From NCBI RefSeq assembly GCF_001552595.1, contig NZ_BCRM01000035.1, positions 1 through 64,000 of the forward strand: a stretch of 64,000 nt of DNA, in the 5' to 3' direction. Under the pieces are notes generated by a model. That model saw only the letters and a program-made list of their open reading frames with translations, did not search any database and was not told where the DNA came from. Below, piece by piece: positions 25,921-34,657 of this stretch; the first letter of the stretch is position 1; every line of letters starts with the position of its first letter. The DNA comes from Rhodococcus erythropolis NBRC 15567. GTDB lineage: Bacteria; Actinomycetota; Actinomycetes; Mycobacteriales; Mycobacteriaceae. Made by a program: the position numbers and the translations under genes.

Positions 25921-27138
25921 ATGAACGCTTCTGGCTCCGTCCCCCTCGGTGTCGATTCCGAGGTGGGCCGATTGCGATCGGTCATTCTTCATCGTCCGGG
26001 CGACGAGTTGAAACGATTGACTCCGCGCAACAACGACGAGCTGCTGTTCGACGCGTTGCCGTGGGTGGACCGCGCGCAGGAAGAACACGATCAGTTTGCG
26101 ACCGTCCTTCGTGAGCGCGGCGTCGAGGTACTGCTTTTGTCCGATCTCCTCACCGAGGCGCTCGAGGTCAGTGGCGCAGCGAGGATCCAGGGAATCGCGG
26201 CCGCCGTCGACGCACGCAAGATCGGCCACGCGCTCGGACAACACCTGGCTGCGTACCTGCGAAAGGTAGAACCGAAGGAGCTGTCGTCGATCCTTACTGC
26301 CGGAATGACGTTCGACGAGCTGCCGATCGACGCCGGCTCGACCTCGTTGGTGCGCAGGATGCATCACGGCGGTGACTTCGTGATCGACCCGCTGCCCAAC
26401 TTGCTCTTCACCCGCGATTCGTCGTTCTGGGTCGGGCCACGGGTCATCATCACGTCCTTGGCGTTGTCAGCGCGAGCTCGCGAATCCTCGATCACGGATC
26501 TGGTCTACGCGCATCACCCTCGATTCAAGGGAGTGCGCCGCGCGTACGAGTCGCACACGGCTCCTGTCGAGGGAGGTGACGTGCTGCTTCTCGCGCCTGG
26601 GGTGATCGCGATCGGTGTCGGTGAACGTACGTCACCCGCCGGCGCAGAAGCATTGGCGCGTAGCGTGTTCGACGATGGTCTCGCCCACACGGTGTTGGTT
26701 GTTCCGATCGAGCAACGCCGAGCGTCGATGCATCTCGACACGGTCTGCACCATGGTCGAGGCCGACGCGGTCGTCATGTATCCGGCCATTCAGGACACAT
26801 TGGCAGCGTTCACCCTTCGCAAGGAAGACGACGGGGTGAGTATTCGCGGTGCGACGCCGTTCCTCGAAGCGGCAGCCGACGCCATGGGAATCGGAAAACT
26901 TCGAGTGATCGACACCGGACTCGACACGGTCACTGCCGAGCGTGAGCAATGGGACGACGGCAACAACACGTTGGCCGTCGAACCGGGCGTCGTCGTCGCT
27001 TACGAGCGCAACGTCGAAACGAATGCCAGGCTGGAGGCCTCGGGTATCGAGGTTTTGCGAATCGCGGGTTCCGAACTGGGCTCCGGTCGCGGTGGACCTC
27101 GCTGCATGTCCTGCCCGATCGCCCGCGATCCGCTGTGA
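25921..27138 (+). CDS. arcA: Arginine deiminase
   Basis: 405 residues. Hydrolyses arginine to citrulline and ammonia. Catalytic features: [10 protein letters not shown] with the guanidinium-binding Asp, the HHPRFKG region, [10 protein letters not shown] with the His/Asp pair, and the nucleophilic Cys in [14 protein letters not shown] at the end. No carbamate kinase or ornithine transcarbamylase gene is next to it, as in M. tuberculosis Rv1001. Confidence 0.95.
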   Translation: MNASGSVPLGVDSEVGRLRSVILHRPGDELKRLTPRNNDELLFDALPWVDRAQEEHDQFATVLRERGVEVLLLSDLLTEALEVSGAARIQGIAAAVDARKIGHALGQHLAAYLRKVEPKELSSILTAGMTFDELPIDAGSTSLVRRMHHGGDFVIDPLPNLLFTRDSSFWVGPRVIITSLALSARARESSITDLVYAHHPRFKGVRRAYESHTAPVEGGDVLLLAPGVIAIGVGERTSPAGAEALARSVFDDGLAHTVLVVPIEQRRASMHLDTVCTMVEADAVVMYPAIQDTLAAFTLRKEDDGVSIRGATPFLEAAADAMGIGKLRVIDTGLDTVTAEREQWDDGNNTLAVEPGVVVAYERNVETNARLEASGIEVLRIAGSELGSGRGGPRCMSCPIARDPL

Positions 27139-27148
27139 GCGGTAGACG

Positions 27149-27502
27149 TCAGAGAATCTCTTCCACCTTGGCTGCCGGACGCGCGAGCACCGTGCCCTTG
27201 TCAGTGACGACGAATGGGCGTTCGATCAGAATTGGGTGCTCGATCATCGCGTCGAGGATCTCGGATTCGGAAGCGTCGGCGAGTCCGAGGTCCTTGTACT
27301 GCGTTTCGCGCTTGCGAACCGCTTGACTGGGCTCGAGGCCGGCGTCGGCGATGAGTTTTTCCAGCTCGGATCGGGTAGGCGGAGTATCGAGGTACTTGAC
27401 GATGGTGGGTTCGATGCCGGCTTCCCGGATGAGCCCGAGAACGGTCCGCGAGGTGTTGCACCGTTGATTGTGGAAGATGGTTGCAGATGCCATGTTCGTC
27501 AT
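27149..27502 (-). CDS. ArsC-family (thioredoxin-fold) reductase
   Basis: 117 residues from ATG 27502 with GAGG at a good distance; ATG 27493 is the alternative. It has the ArsC/Spx fold with HNQRCNTSR (catalytic Cys) and HPILIERPFVV with the conserved Arg. Arsenate reductase activity is possible, but there is no arsenic-resistance gene nearby, and such orphan copies often have other redox roles. Confidence 0.8.
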   Translation of the reverse strand: MTNMASATIFHNQRCNTSRTVLGLIREAGIEPTIVKYLDTPPTRSELEKLIADAGLEPSQAVRKRETQYKDLGLADASESEILDAMIEHPILIERPFVVTDKGTVLARPAAKVEEIL

Positions 27503-27596
27503 TCTGCCTCTGCGTCCGAACTCGTGGGACAAACAGGGGAACAACGGGCCGCTCCGGAGTGCTGCACTTGAAGTACCGACGTGTGAGGAGAAAACG

Positions 27597-28280
27597 ATGA
27601 CGGAACATCGAAGTGTGGACGAACGACGCGTGGTCATTGCCGGTGGGCACGGCAAGATCGCGCAGCACCTGACGTACCTGCTGGCAGGGCATGGTGATCG
27701 GCCGGTAGCGCTGATCCGCAACTCCGCGCACGAGGGTGCGGTCCGCACACTCGGCGCGTTCCCCGTGGTGATCGATCTGGAATCCTCCACGGTCGAGGAA
27801 GTTGCGAAGGTACTCGACGGTGCCGACGTCGCGGTCTTCGCCGCGGGCGCCGGACCTGGTAGCTCGATCGAGCGCAAGGACTCCGTCGACCGAGCTGCGG
27901 CGGTGCTGTTGGCCGATGCCGCCGAGAAAGCGGGAGTACGTCGGTTCATACAGATCAGCGCCATGGGTGCCGGTGACGAAATACCGGAGAACACCGACGA
28001 GGTTTTTGCCGCCTACCTGCGGGCGAAGACGGCAGCGGAGGAAGACCTGAAGACAAGGTCTTCGCTCGATTGGACGATTCTTCGGCCAGGACTTCTGACG
28101 GACGACGACCCGACCGGTGAAGTATTGCTTGCGCAGCCGCCCGTCGATCGAGGCTCTGTGCCTCGAGCCGATGTCGCCGCGGTCGTCGAAGCGCTCATCG
28201 ATGCGCCGTCCAGCGTCGGCAAGACATTGGTTCTGACCTCCGGCCCGCATACGATCCGCGAGGCGATCGAGGGCCTGTGA
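27597..28280 (+). CDS. NAD(P)-binding SDR-like protein (NmrA/YwnB type)
   Basis: 227 residues from ATG 27597 with GAGGAG upstream. Rossmann motif VVIAGGHGKIAQHL near residue 12 and a YLRAKTAAEEDLK segment in place of the YxxxK pair; the TILRPGLL motif is typical of atypical SDRs. Probable NAD(P)H sensor or oxidoreductase; substrate unknown. A GntR gene follows 25 bases downstream. Confidence 0.82.
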   Translation: MTEHRSVDERRVVIAGGHGKIAQHLTYLLAGHGDRPVALIRNSAHEGAVRTLGAFPVVIDLESSTVEEVAKVLDGADVAVFAAGAGPGSSIERKDSVDRAAAVLLADAAEKAGVRRFIQISAMGAGDEIPENTDEVFAAYLRAKTAAEEDLKTRSSLDWTILRPGLLTDDDPTGEVLLAQPPVDRGSVPRADVAAVVEALIDAPSSVGKTLVLTSGPHTIREAIEGL

Positions 28281-28305
28281 CCGAGAAGATACGACGAGGG
28301 TGACG

Positions 28306-28665
28306 ATGAAGATCGCAATCGAACACGATTCCTCCACAGCTCCGTACGACCAACTGCGGCAACAGATTATCGAGCAGGTTCACGGCGGCGGATTGATCGC
28401 GGGAACCAAGATCCCGACGGTGCGAGCGTTGGCCTCGGAGCTGGGATTGGCGGCCAACACCGTCGCGAAGGCTTATCGCGCGCTCAGCGATCAGGGCGTC
28501 ATCGAAACGAGGGGAAAGCAAGGGACATTCATCGCTTCGGGGACCGATCCGGTGCAGGCGCAGGCCGAGCAGGCGGCGACCGCGTTTGCGCATAGGGTCC
28601 GCTCGCTCGGGTACTCCGACAGTGAGATCGTCGCCATGGTGGAGTCGGCATTGAGAGGTGCGTGA
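28306..28665 (+). CDS. GntR-family regulator (YtrA subfamily)
   Basis: 119 residues from ATG 28306 (ACGAGGG upstream; GTG 28300 also possible). Winged-helix GntR domain (PYDQLRQQIIEQVHGG...IPTVRALASELGLAANTVAKAYRAL) followed by a short dimerisation tail of about 45 residues, the mark of the YtrA type. These usually control their own transporter operons. No ABC transporter is adjacent; the target is unknown. Confidence 0.88.
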   Translation: MKIAIEHDSSTAPYDQLRQQIIEQVHGGGLIAGTKIPTVRALASELGLAANTVAKAYRALSDQGVIETRGKQGTFIASGTDPVQAQAEQAATAFAHRVRSLGYSDSEIVAMVESALRGA

Positions 28666-28672
28666 CACAATG

Positions 28673-28696
28673 TTTAAGTTGACGCTTCAACTTAAA
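28673..28696. promoter_or_regulatory. Perfect 10-bp inverted repeat upstream of doxX
   Basis: TTTAAGTTGA-CGCT-TCAACTTAAA, 17 bases before the DoxX start. The form is typical of MarR-family operators and overlaps a possible -35 TTGACG (28679-28684). Confidence 0.75.
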
Positions 28697-28713
28697 GCTG
28701 TCAGTCTTGGCTC

Positions 28714-29145
28714 ATGAATTCGTCGATTGCTCGTGACCTCGGACTCCTCATCGCCCGTGTCGGCCTCGGGATCATCTTCATCGCCCACGGTTGGCAGAAG
28801 TTCTTCACCTACAAGATCGCCGGAACGCAGGCCGCGTTCGAAGGGATGGGCGCCCCGCTCCCCAAGATTTCTGCGGTTGTGGCTGCATCCATCGAACTCG
28901 GCGGCGGAATCCTGCTCATCGCGGGTCTGTTGACCCCGCTCGTCGGCGCGCTGCTGTTCCTCGACATGGTTGGCGCGTTCTTCATCGTGCACGCGGACAA
29001 GGGTGTCTTCATCGACAACGGTGGCTACGAACTCGTCGTCGCACTCGGTGTCGGATCGCTCTTGATCGCTGTGATCGGCGCAGGACGCATCAGTATCGAC
29101 GGATTGATCGGCAAGGGCAACGGTTGGGTTAAAACCCCAGCTTGA
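28714..29145 (+). CDS. DoxX-family membrane protein
   Basis: 143 residues with four hydrophobic helices and the DoxX pattern (LLIARVGLGIIFIAHGWQKF ... GGILLIAGLLTPLVGALLFLDM). In mycobacteria, DoxX works with SodA and SseA in a membrane oxidoreductase complex; other homologues act on quinones or thiol stress. The upstream operator suggests induction by an electrophile or oxidant through a MarR-type repressor not in this window. Confidence 0.85.
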   Translation: MNSSIARDLGLLIARVGLGIIFIAHGWQKFFTYKIAGTQAAFEGMGAPLPKISAVVAASIELGGGILLIAGLLTPLVGALLFLDMVGAFFIVHADKGVFIDNGGYELVVALGVGSLLIAVIGAGRISIDGLIGKGNGWVKTPA

Positions 29146-29154
29146 TCGGGGTGA

Positions 29155-29188
29155 GAAGGCGGGTTCAACGGACGTTGAGCCCGCCTTC
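29155..29188. terminator. Terminator after doxX
   Basis: Inverted repeat GAAGGCGGGTTCAACG with CGTTGAGCCCGCCTTC, 16-bp arms with a two-base loop centre. Confidence 0.8.
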
Positions 29189-29229
29189 CGGCTTGCTTTT
29201 GGCCCATAAAGTGACGAACGTAGTCATCT

Positions 29230-30864
29230 ATGGTGACGAAATCTGATCGATCCGAACAAGATTCCGGGGCCAACGAAGAGCGCCCGGAGACGGGCTTTAC
29301 TCGAGTAGGCGTTCGGACCGACTACGTGGTGTTTTCCGTGGCGGCTGCCGCGGTGCTGGCTATTGTCGTGTGGGGCCTCGTAGCTCCCGACAACCTCGAT
29401 TCGGTAACCGGAAGTGTTCTCGGCTGGTTGGTGACGAACATCGGCTGGCTCTTCGTACTCGCAGCTTCGGCTTTCGTGCTGTTTTCCATCTACCTCGCGG
29501 TCAGTCGATTCGGCGACATTCCGCTGGGCAAGGACGGTGAGAAGCCCGAGTTCCGAACCGTCAGCTGGATCGCGATGATGTTCAGCGCCGGCATGGGGAT
29601 CGGCCTGATGTTCTTCGGTGTCGCGGAACCGCTTGCGCACTACGTGACTCCGCCTCCCGGCACCGACGGTGGCGTCGGAACTGCCATGGCCACCACCATG
29701 TTTCACTGGGGTCTTCATCCTTGGGCGATGTATGCCGTTGTGGGCCTTGCCATTGCATACGGGTCGTATCGCCGAGGACGCAAGCAACTGTTCAGTTCGG
29801 CCTTCATTCCGTTGCTCGGTCGCAAGGCCGAAGGGCCGATCGGCAAGGTCATCGACATCCTGGCGATCTTTGCCACACTTTTTGGTACCGCAGCATCTTT
29901 GGGGCTCGGCGCACTTCAGATCGGCTCCGGTTTCGAGGTAGTCGGCTGGATGGAAGAAGCCGGCGTTTTCCTGCTCGTGGCCATCGTTGCGGTGCTGACC
30001 CTGGCATTCGTCGCTTCGGCAGTTTCCGGTGTGGCCAAGGGAATTCAGTGGCTCTCCAACATCAACATGGTGCTCGCGCTGATCTTGGCCCTGTTCGTGT
30101 TCGTTCTCGGGCCGACCGTGCTGATTCTCAATCTGCTCCCGACGACCATTGGCGCATACGTTTCCGACCTCGCCCAGATGTCCGCCCGCACGGGTGCATC
30201 ATCGAATCCTGAAACGGGCGCGTGGCTTTCGTCGTGGACGATCTTCTACTGGGCATGGTGGGTGTCTTGGACGCCGTTCGTCGGCATGTTCCTGGCACGC
30301 ATCAGCCGCGGCCGCACGATCCGCCAGTTCATCGTCGGCGTCATCGCCGTTCCCACGACTGTCAGCTTGCTCTGGTTCGCGATCTTCGGCGGCGCGGGCA
30401 TCGGCGAGGAACGTGACGGAATCGGCTTGTCCGGCCGAGGCTCGGAAGAGGCTCAACTGTTCGGCATGCTCGACAATCTGCCGTTGGCCGGAGTGACGAC
30501 TGTCCTCGTCATGCTGCTCGTGGCAGTGTTCTTCGTTTCCGGCGCAGACGCTGCGTCGATGGTGATGGGGACGCTCTCGCAGCGCGGAACGCTCGAACCG
30601 AGTCGCTGGGTCGTGGTCTTCTGGGGCATGTTGACCGGTGGCGTCGCGGCGCTTCTGCTGTGGACCGGTGGCTCTGAAGCGCTCGACGGCTTGCAGACCA
30701 TGACGATCATCGCTGCGGCGCCGTTCGTGCTGGTCATGATCGGACTGTGCTTCTCGCTGTACAAGGATCTTTCGCACGACCCGATCATCATTGCGGCGAA
30801 GGAGCAGAAACGTGCTCTCCTACGCCCGAGGCGGGGACGTCGCGTCGGTAAGCCGACAGAGTAA
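29230..30864 (+). CDS. BCCT-family betaine/carnitine/choline transporter
   Basis: 544 residues with 12 predicted membrane helices. Motifs: GMGIGLMFFGVAEPLAHY (glycine-rich TM3 unwound region) and WAWWVSWTPFVGMFLARISRGRTIRQF (TM8 aromatic box). It imports a quaternary ammonium osmolyte such as glycine betaine coupled to sodium or protons. Short N- and C-terminal tails suggest limited osmosensing. Confidence 0.92.
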   Translation: MVTKSDRSEQDSGANEERPETGFTRVGVRTDYVVFSVAAAAVLAIVVWGLVAPDNLDSVTGSVLGWLVTNIGWLFVLAASAFVLFSIYLAVSRFGDIPLGKDGEKPEFRTVSWIAMMFSAGMGIGLMFFGVAEPLAHYVTPPPGTDGGVGTAMATTMFHWGLHPWAMYAVVGLAIAYGSYRRGRKQLFSSAFIPLLGRKAEGPIGKVIDILAIFATLFGTAASLGLGALQIGSGFEVVGWMEEAGVFLLVAIVAVLTLAFVASAVSGVAKGIQWLSNINMVLALILALFVFVLGPTVLILNLLPTTIGAYVSDLAQMSARTGASSNPETGAWLSSWTIFYWAWWVSWTPFVGMFLARISRGRTIRQFIVGVIAVPTTVSLLWFAIFGGAGIGEERDGIGLSGRGSEEAQLFGMLDNLPLAGVTTVLVMLLVAVFFVSGADAASMVMGTLSQRGTLEPSRWVVVFWGMLTGGVAALLLWTGGSEALDGLQTMTIIAAAPFVLVMIGLCFSLYKDLSHDPIIIAAKEQKRALLRPRRGRRVGKPTE

Positions 30865-30871
30865 TCGTGAA

Positions 30872-30910
30872 ACGAAGGAGGCACCGAACCAGGTTCGATG
30901 CCTCCTTCGT
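30872..30910. terminator. Bidirectional terminator
   Basis: Long near-perfect inverted repeat (ACGAAGGAGGCA...TGCCTCCTTCGT, inner CGAACC/GGTTCG) between convergent BCCT and pmt genes. Confidence 0.9.
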
Positions 30911-30918
30911 CTGTCCCA

Positions 30919-32478
30919 CTATTTCCAGCTAGGCAGCCACAGATGGTTCTGCCACGATTCCGGCGTGATCGGCATGGCGGTGAGTATCGGCCAGAGGTAG
31001 ACGAAGTTGGCCACGACCAGACCGATGTACAGACTGACCGCAAGAAGTCCGGTGGTACGACGCTCGACGGACGCGCTCGCCTTGCCCAGAACATCGCCGA
31101 GGACCAGCGCAAATCCCATGACCATGAACGGGGCGAGTGCAACTGCGTAGAAGTAGTACATCTGGCGGTCGAGCGTCGCGAACCACGGAAGGTAAGCGGC
31201 GCCGTAGCCCGTCAGGACCACGGCGTATCGCCAGTCCCTGCGCACGAACGTCTGCCAGATCGCCCACGCCAACATCGGTAGTGCCAGCCACCACATCGCC
31301 GGTGTGCCGATCAGCATCACGGCCTTGACGCAGCTGGCGGCCCCGCAACCGGTGACCTGCTCGCCGTCGGCGTAGTAGTAGAGCATCGGTCGTAGCCCCA
31401 TCGGCCACGTCCACGGTTTCGACTCCCACGGGTGGTGGTTTCCGGCGGAGTTGGTCAGACCGGCATGGAACTGGAGAACGTTTCCGCTGTAGTACCAGAG
31501 TGAACGCAGTGCGGAGGGAATGAAGCTCCACGTGCCGCCCTCACCGATCTCGTTACCGACGGCATGGCGGTCCACGCCGGTCTCGCTGGTGAACCAGGCC
31601 CAGTAGCTCGCGAGGTACACACCGAGCGGAATGACCACCAGCGCATACAGAGCTGGACCGATGTCGCGAACTGCGGTGCCGACCCACGGGCGCTGCACGC
31701 GGTATGCGCGGCGCGCTGACAGGTCGAAGGCAACACTGAGCAATCCGAAGAACAGAATGAAGTACATGCCGGACCACTTGGTTCCGCATGCCAGACCGAG
31801 CAGGATGCCGGCGCCGAACCTCCACCACCGGAAACCCAGCCGTGGACCCCAGGCGGAATCGCCGATTCGACCTTCCTCGTACACCTTCGCCATTCGTTCG
31901 CGGACTTGATCGCGATCGACCACCAGACATCCGAGGGCGGCGAGGACGAAGAAGGCCAGGAAGATGTCAAGCATCCCCAGGCGTGAGGAGACGAAGGTGA
32001 CGCCGTCCACGATGAGCAGGATTCCGGCAATCGCCCCGATCAGCGTGGACCGCGTCATGCGGCGGACGATCCGGATGATCAGCAGGACCATCAGCGTCCC
32101 GACCAGGGCTGACGAGAATCGCCACCCCCAACCGTTGTAACCGAAGAGTGCTTCGCCGATCGCGATCATCTGCTTACCGATCGGCGGGTGCACCACCAAT
32201 CCGTAACCGGGATTGTCCTCGATGCCACCGCCGGTCAGAACTTGCCAGCCCTGCGGAACGTAGTGCTTCTCGTCGAATACAGGTGTGCCGGCGTCGGTCG
32301 GGTAGGCGAGCATCGTGAAGCGGGTGATCGCCGCGATGGCGGTGATGAAAGCGGTGACGATCCAGCCGCGCAATCTGTCGGTCGGGCCGAAATCAGGATC
32401 CGGTACCAGCGGGCCGGGACTACGCACTACCCGATCGCTCGTGGCGGGCGTTGGCCGCTCGTCCGTCTGCACAGTCAC
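30919..32478 (-). CDS. pmt: Dolichyl-phosphate-mannose-protein mannosyltransferase
   Basis: 519 residues from GTG 32478. Polytopic GT39 enzyme that O-mannosylates secreted proteins using polyprenyl-phosphate mannose (Rv1002c orthologue). The first loop carries the catalytic acidic pair in PVFDEKHYVPQGW, with VVHPPIGKQM nearby; about ten membrane helices and the PMT_4TMC C-terminal domain follow. It is divergent from rsmI by 23 bases. The secreted Thr-rich protein at 19709 is a conceivable substrate. Confidence 0.92.
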   Translation of the reverse strand: MTVQTDERPTPATSDRVVRSPGPLVPDPDFGPTDRLRGWIVTAFITAIAAITRFTMLAYPTDAGTPVFDEKHYVPQGWQVLTGGGIEDNPGYGLVVHPPIGKQMIAIGEALFGYNGWGWRFSSALVGTLMVLLIIRIVRRMTRSTLIGAIAGILLIVDGVTFVSSRLGMLDIFLAFFVLAALGCLVVDRDQVRERMAKVYEEGRIGDSAWGPRLGFRWWRFGAGILLGLACGTKWSGMYFILFFGLLSVAFDLSARRAYRVQRPWVGTAVRDIGPALYALVVIPLGVYLASYWAWFTSETGVDRHAVGNEIGEGGTWSFIPSALRSLWYYSGNVLQFHAGLTNSAGNHHPWESKPWTWPMGLRPMLYYYADGEQVTGCGAASCVKAVMLIGTPAMWWLALPMLAWAIWQTFVRRDWRYAVVLTGYGAAYLPWFATLDRQMYYFYAVALAPFMVMGFALVLGDVLGKASASVERRTTGLLAVSLYIGLVVANFVYLWPILTAMPITPESWQNHLWLPSWK

Positions 32479-32501
32479 CTGGCAATCGTAGGCTGTCAGG
32501 T

Positions 32502-33332
32502 ATGACTGGTCGTTTGGTACTCGCCGCAACACCCATGGGAGATGTCGGTGACGCGTCCCCGCGTCTTCGGTCTGCTCTCGCAACCGCCGACGTCGTCGCT
32601 GCGGAGGACACACGACGCACCAAGTCTCTGGCGTCCGCGCTCGAGGTCACCATCACGGGGAAGATCGTCAGTTTCTACGACCAGGTCGAGATTTCGCGGC
32701 TGCCCGCGTTGGTCGCCGACGTGGCCGAAGGCAAGACCGTCCTGCTGGTCACCGATGCAGGCATGCCGTCGGTCAGTGACCCCGGATATCGCCTCGTTGC
32801 CGCCTGCGTAGCCGAGAACCTCGCCGTCACGTGTCTCCCGGGCCCGTCGGCGGTCACGACGGCGCTGGCACTCTCGGGTTTGCCGGTGGAGCGGTTCTGC
32901 TTCGACGGATTCCCGCCGCGAAAGCAGGGGCAGCGCAAGACCTGGCTTTCGGCCCTGGCAACCGAGCAGCGAGCGTGTGTGTTCTTCGAAGCACCCCATC
33001 GCCTTGCCGACTGCCTCGCAGATGCGGTGGAAGTTCTCGGGCCCGATCGCCGCGCCGCCGTGTGCCGGGAATTGACCAAGACCTACGAGGAAGTGAAGCG
33101 CGGCACTCTCGGAGAGTTAGCTACTTGGGCGGCCGAGGGCGTTCGCGGAGAGATCACGGTGGTGCTCGAAGGCGCAGTACTGGTGGCATCTGATCCTGCC
33201 GATCTGGTCGACGAGGTGGAAAGGCTGGTCGAGGGGGGAGCACGATTGAAGGACGCGTGTGCTCTGGTCGCAACGGCCGGAGTCTCCAAGCGTGAGTTGT
33301 ACGAGACGGTCCTGGCCGCTCGAAAGGACTAG
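32502..33332 (+). CDS. rsmI: 16S rRNA 2'-O-ribose C1402 methyltransferase
   Basis: 276 residues from ATG 32502. Tetrapyrrole-methylase fold SAM enzyme: LVLAATPMGDVGDASPRL start, AAEDTRRTKSL, DAGMPSVSDPGYRLV and the GLPVERFCFDGFPPRKQGQR motif. Modifies C1402 in the decoding centre. Its 3' end overlaps that of the convergent DUF2786 gene by four bases. Confidence 0.94.
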   Translation: MTGRLVLAATPMGDVGDASPRLRSALATADVVAAEDTRRTKSLASALEVTITGKIVSFYDQVEISRLPALVADVAEGKTVLLVTDAGMPSVSDPGYRLVAACVAENLAVTCLPGPSAVTTALALSGLPVERFCFDGFPPRKQGQRKTWLSALATEQRACVFFEAPHRLADCLADAVEVLGPDRRAAVCRELTKTYEEVKRGTLGELATWAAEGVRGEITVVLEGAVLVASDPADLVDEVERLVEGGARLKDACALVATAGVSKRELYETVLAARKD

Positions 33333-34576
33333 CGGGAGCGGTTCACGGCGGGTGCGCCGGGACGCAGGTTGGCGTCGTCGGCTGCGGCCTGGCCGGCGTG
33401 CCAGCCTTCGGCGTCGACGGACCGTCCGCGAGTTTTGCGGGTTGTCGGGAACAATCGATCGAATTCGGCGTCGACGGCCTCGGAAGTGGTGGCCAGGATC
33501 GGCAGAAGATCCGCGACGTCCATCGATGCCGCGTCGGCCGCTTCGGCGGTGGCTTTGGTGCCGGCGTCACGCAGGCGGTGTCCGATGCGGCTGGCGAACC
33601 CGGCCAGGAATCCCTTGCGGAACGAGGTGGTGCGTGAGCCGCCACGATTGCTCGAGTCGGCGAATTGCATTGCACGGGTTGCCTGTACGAGCAAGGAAGT
33701 GAACAGCATATCGACTTGCTGAAGGTCGACCGGAGTGCCGACGACGGTCGCGAGTGCAATGTCGCTGAACCAGACAGTCCTGACTCGATTCGATTCGCCG
33801 ATCTCGGTCAGGAGGTGAACCTTTTCCTTCACGTACGGGTTCTCGATGTGAATGCGTCGGGCATTCACGGATGTGTCGGTGACCCCGGCGCGAGAGTGGA
33901 GCAGCGCGGAATCGATGGCGTACCGGGTCATCAACTCCTGAGCCTTCGCGGTGAAAATCTCGGCTTCTTCCGCGAAGTTGGTGGCTTCGGCTTTGGCGAG
34001 TAATCCACGAATTCGCTTGAGTACCTTGGCGTCGACCTCGGTATCACCGACGCCGGCATAGGTGGTGTCGGTCCGTTGCGACGGCCAGGTGGATGGTGGC
34101 GCGAGCAACACCGTCCACTGAGGTAGGCGCATCCACGATCGCGCGACGTCGACGATTTGCGAAACAAGGAAGTAGGGATCCTGGAACAGAAGGCCGGCCG
34201 CGAGGGAGCGAAAAACGTCGTCGTCCACGGTGATTCGAGAAGCGATGCGTCGAGACTTCGCATACTGCTCGCCGATCGTCTGCAACTGCCCCACCCATTC
34301 GAGCGGTGCGCGATCGGAGGCGCGCGACGCTTTCGCATCGAACAGGATGGTGGTGGCGGCGAGATCGGCGTCGGACGCTTCTTTGCTTCGACGCGCCAGA
34401 TGAATCAGATCCGCCGGCTGCCATCCGCGGTCGTACGCCGCGGACAGTTCGGAAACGAGATCTCGCACCGCGGAAACGGATTGAGGGCTGACCTCCTGAG
34501 TGGACACCCGCGCTCCGTTCCATGGCAGTGTCTGCGCCGAAGCGCTGGTTCGAATGTATGTTCTATTCGTCGTCAT
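33329..34576 (-). CDS. DUF2786-domain protein
   Basis: 415 residues from ATG 34576. The middle contains the DUF2786 helix pair (VLKRIRGLLAKAEATNFAEEAEIFTAKAQELMTRY at ~195-230), followed by a conserved C-terminal region containing KEKVHLLTEIGESNRVRTVW. Cytoplasmic; function unknown, although related genes occur in phages and actinobacterial chromosomes. A GTG at 34591 is an alternative start within the metG terminator repeat. Confidence 0.8.
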   Translation of the reverse strand: MTTNRTYIRTSASAQTLPWNGARVSTQEVSPQSVSAVRDLVSELSAAYDRGWQPADLIHLARRSKEASDADLAATTILFDAKASRASDRAPLEWVGQLQTIGEQYAKSRRIASRITVDDDVFRSLAAGLLFQDPYFLVSQIVDVARSWMRLPQWTVLLAPPSTWPSQRTDTTYAGVGDTEVDAKVLKRIRGLLAKAEATNFAEEAEIFTAKAQELMTRYAIDSALLHSRAGVTDTSVNARRIHIENPYVKEKVHLLTEIGESNRVRTVWFSDIALATVVGTPVDLQQVDMLFTSLLVQATRAMQFADSSNRGGSRTTSFRKGFLAGFASRIGHRLRDAGTKATAEAADAASMDVADLLPILATTSEAVDAEFDRLFPTTRKTRGRSVDAEGWHAGQAAADDANLRPGAPAVNRSR

Positions 34577-34587
34577 GGCTGGAGTGT

Positions 34588-34641
34588 GCACGTGGGGTCC
34601 GACACATCCGCCTGTAACCGGATATCTCGGACCCCACGTGC
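34588..34641. terminator. Long inverted repeat downstream of metG
   Basis: Perfect 15-bp arms GCACGTGGGGTCCGA (34588-34602) and TCGGACCCCACGTGC (34627-34641) around a 24-base loop containing ATCCG/CGGAT. Probably the metG terminator, but it also overlaps the DUF2786 gene's leader. Confidence 0.7.
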
Positions 34642-34657
34642 GGCACTCTCGCTTAGC

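Noticed and set aside
27149-27502. Arsenic-resistance operon
   Set aside because: Only one ArsC-like gene; no arsR, arsB or acr3 gene nearby.
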